From positions 65,473,361 through 65,537,360 of the forward strand of contig NW_023605194.1 of assembly GCF_014898055.3 (NCBI RefSeq): a stretch of 64,000 bases of DNA, read 5' to 3'. Source of the DNA: Talpa occidentalis. Its lineage: Eukaryota; Chordata; Mammalia; Eulipotyphla; Talpidae. The notes beneath the pieces were generated by a model. The model made no database searches, was not told where the DNA came from, and worked only from the letters and a program-made list of their open reading frames with translations. This document shows, one piece after another, positions 1-12,130 of the stretch. Position 1 is the stretch's first letter. Every line of letters starts with the position of its first letter. The translations under genes were made by a program, and so were the position numbers.

Positions 1-2509
1 TGATGAAAAGATGTGTCTGATTCTGTAATATTGAAGTGTAAAAATGTACATTTCAAAATTGATGAAATAACTACTTCTCAGTTCCAAATGGCCAGTGAAG
101 TCATTAGTCTGTAGAACGTTCTGTAGAGGCCAGAAAACCTCTTCCCGGGTCAAAGAGCCCCCCAGCCCATAGAGGGGGCACGTTGGACTCCAATACCTCC
201 CAGGCCACCCAACTCGGGAGCTCTGAGGCTGGATGACGGCCAAAAAGAGAACTGTGAGACCAAGTCTCCTTTCTTTCCCAGTGGTCTCAAGGAGCTGGTG
301 GCAGTGCCTGCTCGGAGGACTCCAGGCCTCACCCTGCCAGGCGAGCCTGGACTCAATGGATGAGCCACACCGTGTTGCTGCGCTTCATTGAACTGGGAAG
401 CGGCCGCCTGGACCACTGGGGTCACCCGGTCCTGTCCCCTGCCTGTGGGCAGCTACACGCACCTTCCGAGAGCCCAGGAGCACGAGGGAGAAGCTGTGAC
501 TAGGGAAGCAGAGTTCTTGTCAGCCAGGACAGGCAAGTCCTCCCTGATGCCGGGGAAAGCCTCAGATGGGTAAAGGCAGGTGGGCTTCTGCGGAGCTGAA
601 GGGGCGAGGCTTGTCCACATGTGGGTTCCATTGCTCCCCTATGAGGTAGCCCTTTCCTCTCCTGTGGGACACCCCTTTCCCTTTAGCAGACACCCACCCC
701 CCTTTTGAGCCTCCTTTTCCTTCCTTTGAGTCACCCGGAACAGGGTGGGTCATCCTGCCCACCGTGCAAGGGCAGCCCCGCCCTTCCCAAGCACTGCAGC
801 TGGGCTGGAAAATGCTGCCTGCCTGTGCACCGTCTCCCTGAATATGACATGTCCCTCTGCCCACCTTGGTTAGAGCTGGGATTCCCTTTGGAATTCCCCA
901 GGTAGTTCTGGCTCCAAACCAGTGCTGAAATGCAGCACCCCGGGGCTCAATACAGAGAAGTCCAGACATGCCCTGAATCACTGCTTACTGGGTTTCAGAG
1001 CCTCTGTTTATATCTGTAAACTGAAATCACTTCTATCTTCTCATGGACATCCTTCTAGAATCCCCCATTCAGATCACCTTCCCACCCATTGACATTGGCT
1101 TGGCGATGTGACTTGTTCTGACCAAAGAAAGCTGAATGGAAGTGACATGTTGATCTTCTAAGTGAGTCACAAGGAGCCATTGGTTGTTCTATTACTCTTT
1201 TCCCTCGTCCAGGAAACTGGCAGGTGCCACATAGGGGCTAACTGAGCAGAACTAAGGCCAGCTAGCAAAGGACTTTCTATGCAAGGGTGAGAAGTAATCC
1301 CTGTGGTCATCTGCCACTGACATAAGGAACCATTTGTTACAGCAACACCTCTTAGCCCACATTGACTGGCATAAGCACACAGCAGGTCAGCGTCCATATT
1401 AGCTTCTAACCGTCTCCCCTTTGGGAATAAGGCGTCTAACGAACTAGAAGAATAACACTCTATGTTTCTGAAGCAGGGAGGGGAATAGCAGGGGAACAAG
1501 GACAGGGGCTAAAGTGCTGCTGAGAGGGATGAAGAAGGGGAAGGCAGTGACAGGCGAAGAGACAGCAGATGTCAGGCTGGGAGCAGCAGTTTTAACTAGT
1601 AGGGTCAGGCAGGAAGAGCGAGCTCATCAACACCTGTGGAGGAGCTGAGGTTATAGATTGAAGACCTAGTGAGACCAAGTAATGTTGCATTCTTGGCTGT
1701 ATTTCTATATAAAAATAGTATCATCGCCTGTCTTCCTGTTCTTTCAGTAATAATGAAATTATGTGAGTGCCGTATTTGGAAGGGGGTACCCGTAGCTTAT
1801 TTTCACTGTACATATAGAAGCCAAGGCCATCCCCCCAGGGTGCACTAGCACAGGTGGGAGGCTTCAGGCCTGGGACATGAGGGATGGGAAGCAGAGCACA
1901 GGCACCTGGTCCGGGTGGGTGGGTGGGCTGGAGGAAGGGCAGAGGCCCAGGGAGAAAACCTCGGCTCCTGCTCCCAGCCCCAGCCTCTCCACAGGAGGGA
2001 GATTCACACAGGAAGGCTGTCAGGTCTGGGACTGCCACCTAAGCCTGCATTCTATTTGTCTAGCATTAATGAGAATATTATCTCCATGGAGGGACGCCCT
2101 CCTTGGTGGCACGGAGTGATCATGGGAGACGTTTATCTCCGTAAACCTGAAGCCCAGCCACAGAGATCTGAGCGGAAGGAACCCAGATTTCTGCTCCTTG
2201 TTAATTTCATGGTTGACTTAACTGTTCTTATGTGATTATAGTGGTGGTGATGATGGGCTTGAAAAGCTCTTATTTTTTCCCCAGCCATTTCTTCTCTTTC
2301 TTTGTCCCCCAAAATTCAAACTCTTGATTTGAAGAGCAAGTTCTCTGTCCCAGGAAACAACTTATTTTGCCTGTTGTAGGAGGGAGAGAGTTGAAGACAG
2401 GACAGTGAGGATGATGACGATGAAGAGTGAGTACCTGCAGTCCCAAGCAGTCCTGAGTCTGAGCGAGTGCCTGCTTTCCGTGCACTATTTCGTTGAATTC
2501 TCTCAGCAG

Positions 2510-2621
2510 TTCAGAGGGGTCACAGACACCTGGAATGTGTGCTCCATGAGGTCTGGTTAACCTCTGAGTCCAAGCATCTAGAACAGAGCCTGGCACAAAG
2601 TAGGAGATTAATCAATTCTTT
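2510..2621 (+). mobile_element. L2 LINE 3' end fragment
   Basis: It carries the diagnostic L2 3' run (CTCCATGAGG..., AGAACAGAGCCTGGCACAAA, GTAGGAGATTAATCAATTC) and is interrupted by a minus-strand SINE at 2622. Confidence 0.75.
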
Positions 2622-2865
2622 TTAAGATTTATTTATTTATACAAGAACTGGGGTACAAGTCAGAGGTGGGGGGGGTGGGGACACAGTGGAGAGCAGAACA
2701 GGCAGATGGACCAAAGACACTGCTGAGGGGAGCAGCAGGTGAGACAGGAAAGGTCTGCTGCGCCATGTGGGTTTCTCCCTGGCCCCCAGAGAATTCAACC
2801 CGCACTGCAGAGGCTGCAGACAGCTTCACAGCGCGGCACTCAACCTGCTGCACCACCTGGGAGGC
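2622..2865 (-). mobile_element. tRNA-derived SINE
   Basis: It reads TTTAAGATTTATTTATTTAT (tail) through to CACCACCTGGGAGGC (reverse of the 5' end). Full-length. Confidence 0.88.
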
Positions 2866-2879
2866 ACAGCTTAATGAAT

Positions 2880-3010
2880 ATTTTTTAAAGGCATATCATT
2901 ATCCCATATTTAATATAACTAAACAAAAACTGGGAAGATTAGATTTGCTCAAGGCCCCATGGCTCACAGGTGACAGAACTCACAATTTGCCTCAAGGAGT
3001 GGGAATAGTT
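2880..3010 (+). mobile_element. Possible MIR fragment
   Basis: TATCATTATCCCATATTTAA, then GGGAAGATTAGATTTGCTCA followed by AAGGCCCCATGGCTCACA, resembles the MIR core and 3' part. Faint. Confidence 0.4.
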
Positions 3011-4019
3011 CAGTCTCTCAACAATCGAGACAGGCAGGAGTAGAGTTAGAGAAAGGCATTCTAGAAAGATAGGAAGAATTTTTCAAGAATTTTTCAAGAC
3101 TACCTATTTCTTAGGTGGTTTTGACTGCACACTAATTTAGGAACTCTTGCAGCAATATTTTCCAAAAATAAGCACTGGTGTTCTTCTTCAAATGTTCCAT
3201 GAACTTGCCCTCATTCAGAGGTGAGGGCAAAGCCAACCGTCCTTGAACCTGGGCGGGCCTCAGTACCTACCTCCCCTAGTAGGACTTAACTTCTGAGATG
3301 GGCCCAACAAGACAGAGTTGTGCTGAACTGCCCTTGAAGTACGAACCTTCACAGCCTGAGCTGACTGACAGGCAGGATCTGGCTCCCCCATGCCAGGGAG
3401 GCCACATAAGATGCCATCCAGAAATAGAGATGCCTGAAGATGTCCAGTGTCCTAGGTTCCAGCTGTTTGCATCTCCCTAGCATCAAATGCCAGATATGGG
3501 AGGGGGAGAGAGGGAAGGAGAGATGGAGGAAGGGAAGGCGGAAGGTGGAGGGAGGGGGAGCGTGGGAGGTGGAGCTGATGGTCTGAGCCATCAGGTGATT
3601 CTAGCCTTGGCCTTTACACCACCCCATTTGAGAGTGAGAAGTCTCCCCCAAGTCTGCCCAAGTTGCAGCTTTCGTGAGCTGTTTAAATACTGCTGTGGTT
3701 TCCTATGCTTTGGGGGGCAGTGGCCTGGAAGGTGGGTGTGGATGGTGGAGCTGCTTCACATCCTGCCACACTCTGACCACTATTGCTGCTGTCTGGAAAG
3801 TCCCACCCTCAGGGGGGACGTCTGTGCCACTGGGTGGTCCCTGCCACCCCGAGCCTGCCAGCCTCAATACCATACCGTGGTTTTCTGCCCCCCGACACAA
3901 TGCCCGTCATCTTGGAGACAGTGCTTCAGTGGATCCTTCTCGCCCCTACAGCATCATCGTGCCCCTAGATTGGATCATTAATCTATCAAATACATTTTTA
4001 CTAATTCTACCCTTTAAAA

Positions 4020-4190
4020 TACTCTCTTGAAATCAATGTAATCCAACACATCAACAAAAAGAAATATAAAAACTATATGATAATATCCATAGATGCTGAG
4101 AAAGCTTTCGACAAAGTACAACTCCCATTTATTGATAAAGGCCCTTGAAATTCTCGGGATACAAGGAACACACCTCTTGACATTTTTTTA
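4020..4190 (+). mobile_element. L1 ORF2 reverse-transcriptase fragment
   Basis: It translates to [20 protein letters not shown] and [10 protein letters not shown], the conserved RT segment around IDAEKAFDK. Old and isolated. Confidence 0.8.
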
Positions 4191-4999
4191 TCCCAAATCT
4201 TCCTACAGTTGTTTCTCTCTCCTTGCAATACCTTTAATCACAGTAAGGACTCTATTGTTTTCTTCTTCTTGATGAAATCTCCCCCAGAATCAGGGAGTCT
4301 GGATCAGATGATCTCTAGTTCTGCTACACAGTAGTAGCAGTAAGTCCTAACAGTAAAAGGAGCTAAGAACTCTTAGCTAGAACTGGCTAAGAGCTGCAGC
4401 CATAGGAGATGGGTCACCCAATGGTAATCAATCATAGGTAGAATATAGCCTCTGCCCAACTGAGGCCCAGCAGGAGATGATCTATACCCACTCCCATCCT
4501 AACACTCTTGAACACATTTCAGTTAGTCTCATTGACCAAAAGTAATCAAGTTAGATCTCAGTGGCACCCACACCCTTGCCTCCAAGATGATGCCAAGACC
4601 AAGGAATAATCCTTAGTCCCTTATCGCAACCTCTCTCTGGCATTTACATGGGCTCAAGCTGTCCTTCTTGAACCATCTCCTTCTCCCGTCCTGGGGCACC
4701 CATTCTAGTTTGCCTTTTTCCTTTTTTTTTTCCCCCTTTGTGGTCCCCTCGCAGCCCTCCAACGTTTATGACTGCCGTGCCCAGAGCTCCGTGCCTGGGC
4801 TCCCTCTCTCTACCTGTGCCCACCTACACTGTGATCTTGCCTCTCTTGACATTACAAATACTATGTGGGTGTTGACAGGTTTCGAACTCACACATCCAGC
4901 CTGGGTCTTGCTCTCTGGAGCCAGAAATCCAGCCTCCTCTGGCGGATGGCCTGCTTGTTCACTTAAAATCTGAGGCGGGGGCGAGTTGGGGGGGGGGGG

Positions 5000-5228
5000 T
5001 AGTGTCCTTTCCAGTGGCGCAGAGGGTTGAGCATTGTGCGTGAAGCTGTCTGCAGCCTCTGCAGCATGGGTTCGTTCCCAGACGGCCAGGGAAAAACCCT
5101 CATGGCAGTGTCTTTGGTCTGTCTGCCTGTTCTGCTCCCTGCTCTGTCACTGATGAATTCTCTCACCCTCCCGCACCTCTGGTCTGTACCCCAGTTCTTG
5201 AATAAATAAATCAATCTTTAAAAAAAAA
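5000..5228 (+). mobile_element. tRNA-derived SINE
   Basis: Starts TAGTGTCCTTTCCAGTGGCG with a diverged head; the tail is AATAAATAAATCAATCTTTAA. It is preceded by a run of G. Confidence 0.85.
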
Positions 5229-5259
5229 TCTAAGAGACATTTCAAATTTTACATTCTCA

Positions 5260-5880
5260 TGTTCATATTTCTGATAATTTCCCCAAAACCTGTTCCTCCT
5301 AGAGCTGCTCACTTATTAAAGATTGCTCTACCTTTCTGGTTCTTATAGTCAAAAATTATGGAGTTGACCTTGACTGCTCTGTTTCTCTCAAGCCCCACTC
5401 TCAATGCATCAAAGCCTTTGGGTGTGATTGTGCAAACATAGCTTCACACTCCCCTTCCATGGCAACCACCCTTGGTCAAGCCCCCAGCATCTACCAAAGT
5501 ATTATTCTGGCAGGCTTAAAGGATGTCCTGCTCTGCATTCTGCAGTTCTGCCATCTGTGCTTCTGCAGTGACCCTATTAAAAGGTCCGTTGGACCCCTAG
5601 TCAATAGGGCTGCGGGCCCCTCCCATTCAGTGGCCCTCTGGCCTATCACTCTCTTACTTCCTCTCCCTTTGCCCTGCCTGGGTCACTCTATAGCATCTGT
5701 ATGGTCTCCATGCTGTTCCTCAAATGTTTCAGCTGTGCTCCCACCTTGGGACTCCTGTGCCTTCACCATCTGGAAAATCTTCCCCCCAGGTGTCACCAGG
5801 CTAGTCCCCAATTTGCTTTAAAACTTTGCTCAGGTGTCATCTCTCAGTGAACCTTTCTTTAACCACCCTATTTAATAGTG
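5260..5880. mobile_element. Ancient interspersed repeat with the AGCTCAAATGTCACC-like motif (class uncertain)
   Basis: The stretch (TTGACTGCTCTGTTTCTCTC, ACCCTTGGTCAAGCC, CTGCTGTTCCTCAAATG-like, TTTGCTCAGGTGTCATCTC, ACCCTATTTAA) follows the order of a common old mammalian interspersed repeat that I recognise by pattern but cannot assign firmly. Confidence 0.5.
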
Positions 5881-5930
5881 ATCAACACCCTCCTTCCACT
5901 TCTCTTTTATTTTTTCTTCTTAGTGCTTTT

Positions 5931-5966
5931 TTTTAATTTATTTATGCATACAAGAATTGGGGTGCA
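5931..5966 (-). mobile_element. SINE tail fragment
   Basis: A TTTATTTATGCATACAAGAA tail and first bases of the same SINE in reverse, cut by the next SINE in forward orientation. Confidence 0.75.
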
Positions 5967-6222
5967 GGGGCCTCCCTGATGGCACAAGGGGTTAAGACAC
6001 AACCTACGAAGCTGTGCCACTGCAGCACAAGTTCGATCCCCGGCCAGTGAGCTTCCCACATGGCACAGCAGACCTCTCCTGCCTCGCCCGCTGCTCCCCT
6101 CAGAAGTGTATTTAGGTCTGTCTACCTGTTCTGCTCCCTACTCTGTCTCTGGTGAATCCTTTCACCCCCTGCACCTCTGGCCTGTATCCCAGTTCTTGTA
6201 TGCATAAATAAATACATCTTTT
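5967..6222 (+). mobile_element. tRNA-derived SINE (older type)
   Basis: GGGGCCTCCCTGATGGCACA head, GTTCGATCCC B box, tail ATAAATAAATACATCTTT. Confidence 0.9.
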
Positions 6223-6361
6223 TAAAAAAATAAAAAATATGTATAAAGCAAGGTATTTGGTGTCTTCTGCAAGCACAGTGCTTCAAGCAGAGGAGAGAAA
6301 GTATAAAATAGCTGTCACAGAAAATGAGAAAGTGGGGATGATCCAGTGACTGCCAGGCAAT

Positions 6362-6480
6362 CTGTGTATTTCAGTCAGTCTGCCTGTTCTGCTCCCCACT
6401 CTGTCTCTGGTGAATCCTCTCACCCCCCACACCTCTGGCCTATACCCCAGTTCTGGTATGCATAAATTAATAAATCTAAA
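6362..6480 (+). mobile_element. 5'-truncated SINE, 3' half only
   Basis: It starts at TGTGTATTTCAGTCAGTCTG and ends AATTAATAAATCTAAA. Confidence 0.85.
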
Positions 6481-6488
6481 AAATAAAA

Positions 6489-6738
6489 AAGAACTGGGGT
6501 GTAGGCCAGAAGTGTGGGAGGCAGGTAGGGGAAGGGTTGAGAAGATTCACAGAGCCAGAGTGTATAGAACAGAACAGGCAGATCAACTGAAATACACTGC
6601 CTAGGGGAGCAGCGGGCGAGTCAGGAGAGGTCTGCTGTGCCATGTAGTAGCTCCCTGCCTGGGGATTGAACTCATGCTGCAGTGGCTGCACACAGCTTCA
6701 TAGGTTGCTTCTTAACCCCTTGTGCCACCAGGGAGGCC
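6489..6738 (-). mobile_element. SINE, tail-to-tail with the previous copy
   Basis: GAACTGGGGTGTAGGCC through to GTGCCACCAGGGAGGCC; only 8 bases of A-rich DNA separate it from the forward copy. Confidence 0.9.
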
Positions 6739-7244
6739 CTCACAGTATTTTTAAAAATGTATAAATTTTTTTATTTTCTTTACCACTCACACATATACAT
6801 ACTACAATGTGTCACTAGGGCAGGGATTTCTTTGGTTTTTTGTTTGTTTGTTTTTCACTGCTGTCTTCTTAGAGCCAACAATAGTTCCTGGATATAGTAG
6901 GTGCCTGGATTCATCAATAAATATTGAAAGAATTTGCTCTGGTTCTCCAGTGGAGTGCTCTTCTCTGAAAAACTACATCATTATTGCTCCTACATGTTAT
7001 TATACACGGATTTCTATATAATTCAGTATTGGGACTTGAGATGGATTCTCATGGAAACTCAATATAATCATGTTAAACACTTTTAACCCTATATGTGATG
7101 GATTCTTTATACACCTACAGAGAAGTGTCCTCCTTTTCCTACTTGCAAGAGAATAACTCCTACAACACAACAAAAACACGAACAACCCAAATAAAACTGG
7201 GCAAGGACCTAGAGTGGATTCTTCTTCAAAGAAGATCACAAATG

Positions 7245-7557
7245 GGCCTCCCCGGTGGTGCAGCAGTTGAATGCTGGGTTGCGAAGCTGCCCGCTGCCTC
7301 TGCAGCGCCAGTTCGATCCCCGGCTGCTCCCCGGCTGCTCCCCGGCCGCTCCCCGGCCACCGGAGGAGGATCCCACATGGCGCGCAGACCTCTCCTGCCA
7401 CCCGCTGCTCCCCTCAGCAGTGTACTCGGTCCTTCTGCCTGCTCTGCTCCCCGCTCTGGCTCTGGTGAATTCTCTCACCCTCCCGCGCTTCTGACTGTAC
7501 CCAGTGCTTGTATAAATAAATAAATAAATAAAATAAATCTTTAAAAAAAAAAAAAAA
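7245..7557 (+). mobile_element. Young GC-rich SINE with an internal small duplication
   Basis: Perfect 12-bp TSD AGATCACAAATG at 7233-7244 and 7558-7569. The segment 7316-7355 repeats CCCCGGCTGCT-like units three times, lengthening the copy. Confidence 0.92.
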
Positions 7558-8123
7558 AGATCACAAATGACCAGCAAGCACATGAAAAGAAGCTCGACAT
7601 CATTGATCACTAGAAAAATGCAAATCAAAGCTGCAGTGAGATACCACTTCACACCTGCTATGATGGCTCTTAAAAATGAAAAATAGCAAGCAGACTGAGA
7701 ATGTGAAGAAATTGGAACCCTTACGCCCTTTTGGCTGAAATGCAAATTGGCACAGTTACTGCGGAAAGCATTTTGGTTCCTCAAAACACTAAACCAGACT
7801 TACCATAGGTGACAATTCCAGTTTAAGGTGTATACCCAAAAGAATTGAAAATAGGGACCCAAACACACATTTGTATACCAGTGCTCCTTGCAGCATTATT
7901 CACAACAGTCCCAAGGTAGAAACAGTCCATGGATCCATCAACAGGTAAGTGGATAAATAAAATGTTATTTACATAAAATAGAATACTCTTCCGTCATACT
8001 AAGGAATGAAGTTCTGATACATACTCAACCTGGATGAACCTTGGAAACATTATGCTAAATGAAATAAGCCAATACACAAGGACAAATATTGCATGATTCC
8101 ATTTACATAAAATATCTAGAACA

Positions 8124-8386
8124 GGGCCTCCCCTGGTGGCGCAGGCGGTTGAGCGCCACTCTGTGAAGCTGTTTGCAGCCTCTGCAGTGCCGGTTTGATC
8201 CCAGCCGGCCAGCAAGGGTTCCACATGGTGCAGCAGACCTCTCCTCGCCCGCTGCTCCCCTCAGCAGTGTGTTTCGTCCGTCTGCCTGTTCTGTTCCCCG
8301 CTCTGTCTCTGGCGAATCCTCTCACCCTCCCATGCAACTGTCCTGTACCCCGGTTCTTGTATAAATAAATAAATAAATCTTTAAAA
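8124..8386 (+). mobile_element. tRNA-derived SINE
   Basis: GGGCCTCCCCTGGTGGCGCA head, tail TAAATAAATAAATAAATCTT, then an (AT)n run. Confidence 0.92.
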
Positions 8387-8642
8387 ATATATATATATAT
8401 CTATAGAGAGAGAGAGAACAGGCAAATTGAGGGGAAAGAGGAATGAGGAGTCATAACTTAATGGGTACAGTTTTTATTTGGGGTATAAAAATTTTGGGAT
8501 AGTGTTAAAGGGGGGTCTCAGAAAAAGTCAATCTACAAACACTAGTAGAAGTATTGTTTTTCTGTCTCTGTTTTTGTCTATTTTGTTCCTTTGTTGTTTT
8601 CAGTCTTGTCATTCAAGAAAATCTCTGTTAAGACAATAGCCA

Positions 8643-8909
8643 GGGGTACCACCCTAGTGGCTCAACAGGTTAAGACACAGCACTATGAAGCTATCTGTAG
8701 CCACTGCAGCACGAGTTCAATCCCGGCCAGGTCGGTGACCCACATGGCTCAGCAGACCTCTCCTGATTTGCCTGCTGCTCCCCTTAACAGTATATTTCAG
8801 TAGATTTGCCTGTTGTGCTCCCCATGCTCTCTCTGGTGAATCCTCTCCCCCTACCACCTGCACTCCAGTTCTTGTATGCATAAATAAAAATAAATCTTTA
8901 AAAAAAAGA
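8643..8909 (+). mobile_element. tRNA-derived SINE (older type)
   Basis: The head is diverged (GGGTACCACCCTAGTGGCTC). TSD-like AAGACAATAGC / AAGACACTAGC flank it. Confidence 0.88.
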
Positions 8910-8919
8910 AAGACACTAG

Positions 8920-9890
8920 CTAATACAAGTTAAAGAATGGAATCTACAAGTGACAATATGCTACAAGCATTGCACTCTTCACAGTAATATTTTGGGAAAC
9001 CAATACAGGGTAGATTACTATAGGTTTCAACAATAACAAAAAGCATCAAAACCTAGCAAAAAGGGAGTTCTCCCTTGCGGCACAGGGGTAAAAGTCTCAG
9101 CCCTATCAAGCTATCACCAGCCACTGCAGCATGAGTTCGATCCCCAAACCAGGGAGCTACCCACATGGCGCAGCAGACCTCTCCTGTCTCGCCCACTGCT
9201 CCCCTCAGCAGTGTATTTCATTCAATCTGCCTGTTCTGCTCCCCATTCTGTCTCTGATAAATCCCCTCATCCCCTCTCACCTCTTGCCTATACCCCAATT
9301 CTTGTGCGCATAAATAAGTAAAAATAAATCTTAAAAAAACTAGGAAAAAGGGAGAACTTGATCTCCAGAGTTACCATGTTATAATATCCAAGTGTTCAGT
9401 TTTCAGCAAAAATTGGAGGGCACGCCAAAATAAGGAAAACAAGATTTAGTCAAGGGAATAAAATTAATTGACAAAAACTATCCTTTAGGAAGTCTAGACA
9501 TTGGACTCATTAAACAAAGCTTTAAAAATAAAAACATTTTAAATTTGCTCAAAGAGCTAAAGGAAATGAAAAGACTTAAAGGAATCCGGAAGCTATTTCT
9601 GAAAAAATGATATCAATAAAGAGACAAAAAATATAAAAAAGAACCAAACAGATATCCTGGTGCTGAAAAGTATAGTAAATGAAATAAAAAATTCACTAAA
9701 GGTGTTCAATAACAGATTTGAGTGAGCAGAAGAAAGAGTCAGTGAAGTTGAAGCTAGAATAATTGGTAAAAAAAAAAAATAGAATAATTGAAATTATCAA
9801 GTCTGAGGAGGAGGAAGAAAAAAGATTGACGAAAAGTGAATAGAACCCAAGGCATGTCTGGATGTCATCAAATGGATCAATACATGCATG
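8920..9890 (+). mobile_element. Old L1/HAL1-type 5' or ORF1-region fragment
   Basis: A-rich sequence with AAAGTATAGTAAATGAAATA, AAAAATTCACTAAAGGTGTT and AGATTTGAGTGAGCAGAAGA resembles old L1/HAL1 ORF1-region DNA. A SINE interrupts it at 9066. Confidence 0.65.
9066..9339 (+). mobile_element. tRNA-derived SINE (older type)
   Basis: GTTCGATCCCC B box, tail AAATAAGTAAAAATAAATCTT. TSD-like CTAGCAAAAAGGGA / CTAGGAAAAAGGGA. Confidence 0.9.
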
Positions 9891-10935
9891 AAAAGGAAGG
9901 AGTTTCTAAGGTCACAAGTGGTCAGCTGTCTCTCCCCAGATAGTGTCCAGTTGTCAGTAGTTCCAAACAAAGGCCACTCACGTGAGAGGGTGCTGTCCCA
10001 TCAATGGGCACACTGGTCAGCAGTGCACCAAGATCCAATGCCCAAGGGCAGCCAGAGGTGTTCACAAGTAGGGCTGCAGAAGTCACACTGCAGCTGCCCA
10101 CAGCAACAGTCTGAATGCTGGGCTGGACAGACAGGATGCCAGAGCATACCACAAGACTCAACAGCACCAGGAGGTGTTGCTGGAGAACCAAGGCAGCGGG
10201 CAGCTCTCAAAGATGGCCAGAGTGCTGGTCACCAATCAGTAGTGCCAGTCAGCACCAATCACAAGGGGGCAGTGTCAGAGACACTAGTGCTACAGTTCTT
10301 TGTGAGCTACTGGTATGAACCAATAGTCAACAGCTCTTTGAGACACAGGGACGATGCCGATGGTGCTCCTTGTAGGTGATGTCAGAGTCTGGGCCAAAAG
10401 CAGACGCAGCAGCTGAGGCTCTGCAAAAGGTCTACAGAGGTTTGGAGGTCTGGGAGTCTGGAAGTCTGGAAGTCTGCAGAGGTCTGTCAAGGTCTGTCAA
10501 GGTCTGCTGAATGCTTCTTCAAAAGCCGACTGCTGACTGCTTCTTCTCTCTTCAGAGGCTGGTTGCTGTCTGACTCAGGTGGCTCCTGTCCTGCCTTTTT
10601 TAAGGGTCTCGATGGTCTAATTGGTCCGTTTTCTATCCTAAGCATCTGATTGGTCCAGTTATCACCAGTCAGCTCATTTCCATTTTCAATCTACATAATT
10701 AGCTCAAGCCCTTGACTGGCAGCTGGAGACATCAAACCTGATTGGCCCATTTAGTGTAAACCTGATTGGTCCATTTATGATCCTGTTTGATTGATGCCAT
10801 TTAGCACCATTCAAACTTGTTCCATTTTCAGTGCACATAATTAGCTCAAGCCCTTGACTGGCAGCTGGAAAGCTCAAACCTGATTGGTCCATTTACCATC
10901 CTGTAGCCAAATACAAAACAGAAAATCCCAGCTCC
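9890..10935 (-). mobile_element. ERV-LTR-like element with CCAAT-box array
   Basis: Read on minus, the 10935-10600 part has five CCAAT motifs within two ~80-bp near-identical repeats (10673-10752 and 10815-10895), like an ERV1 U3 enhancer. This is followed by a TTAAAAAAGG TATA-like site (~10600) and a downstream region. The distal part (9899-10190) is related to the repeat at 63.3 kb. No gag or pol is seen. The family is not identified. Confidence 0.6.
10673..10895. repeat. Two tandem-type ~80-bp units in the LTR-like element
   Basis: Both units contain CATAATTAGCTCAAGCCCTT, then GACTGGCAGCTGGA and CAAACCTGATTGG. By eye they are over 90% identical, with ~60 bases of related DNA between them. 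Confidence 0.8.
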
Positions 10936-12090
10936 TGCTTAGACCACCCTGCATTCAGATCAGGCAGACTCATGGGCCAGAGTGCTCCAGTTTCACCCTC
11001 ATAGTGTGACCCCGCAATTCCCCAATTGCACTCTAGGTGAAGGAGCTGCCTCTCTGCTTAGTGAAGACAAATCTGCAGTCCTGTGAGCACAATGGAAACA
11101 CAGCTCTATCCCCCAAGATGGAACTAGAGGGCCTTCCACACACACATGACATTCCTGCCAATGACTCTTGGGTGCAGTGCAGCAAGCTGGCTGCTTTGTT
11201 GACTTTTGACTCAGCACACCACTCACTTTGGATTTGGCCCTGTCTTCTCATCTGTGAGGTTTGATAACATGACCTTCCCAACACATGGGCAGGGAGGGTG
11301 ACTAGAATGAAACTGGGTTCCAACATTTAGAACGGAGGTTAATTCCCAGCATGCAGTCAACATGTGCCTGACACTTCAGGGTGGTGACAGATTATAACAA
11401 ATGAAAACAGTCTGGTGTGTGAAAGGAATTGCTAGCAACAATTAGCAGGTGTAAGTTAATCTGTAAGCCTTGACTCTGTCACCTGGGCCCCGCTGCTGTT
11501 CTTAACACTGTGGCATGCCATCCACCAATACCCTCCCCCCCCAGTAGCCACCTTCACCAGCCCAAAATGCATGTCAGTCCTCACTCTCAGTTCTTGCTAA
11601 CCCTGGAAGACCATAAGCTTGGCTCCCAGGAAAGGATGGAGAAGAGTCACGGCATGGGCCTGCCTCTGTGAGATTCAGCAGAATCCCACTGACTTTGGGC
11701 CCCCAGCAGCGCTGCATCAGATGCCCCCTACCACAAGCCTCCTATGATGCCCCTCAATGGGACAAGAAAGAACAGGGCACACCGGGCAGGGGATCCTTGC
11801 CATGTGTCTGCAGGTGCCTCTGACCTGCACCTCCCACTCCTGTGGCCAGGAGGAACAGGCAGTAGACATTTGAAATGTGACTGCTCCAAACCAAAGTGTG
11901 CAGTGAGAGTAAAATACATACCACATATGGAAGACTTTGTAGGGAAAGATGATATAAAATATCTTAATAACTATTACATTGATTTATGTCAGAGTGGTTG
12001 TATTTGGGGCATATTAGGTTAAAAATATGCTCTTAAAATGAACTGCATCTGCTTTTTTACTTTTTAAATACAGCTACTAGAGAAGTTTTT
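10936..12090. other. Intergenic stretch without recognised features
   Basis: I see no SINE, exon-like homology or convincing ORF. Short overlapping open frames on both strands near 11000-11330 have no recognisable family. Confidence 0.5.
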
Positions 12091-12095
12091 TTTTT

Positions 12096-12130
12096 TAAGA
12101 TTTTATTTATTTATGCATATAAGAACTGGG
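12096..12130 (-). mobile_element. SINE tail cut by an assembly gap
   Basis: TTAAGATTTTATTTATTTAT, then GCATATAAGAACTGGG, the reverse tail and end of the SINE, running into the N block. Confidence 0.75.

Larger units (their letters stand above)
7165..8460 (+). mobile_element. Old L1 3' region, interrupted by two SINEs
   Basis: ATGACCAGCAAGCACATGAA, GTGAGATACCACTTCACACC, GTATACCCAAAAGAATTGAA and TAAATGAAATAAGCCAATAC follow the L1 ORF2 end and 3' UTR order. Confidence 0.85.

Noticed and set aside
9888..10379. 163-codon plus-strand open frame
   Set aside because: It lies within the LTR-like repeat, antisense to its apparent direction, with no recognisable protein similarity.
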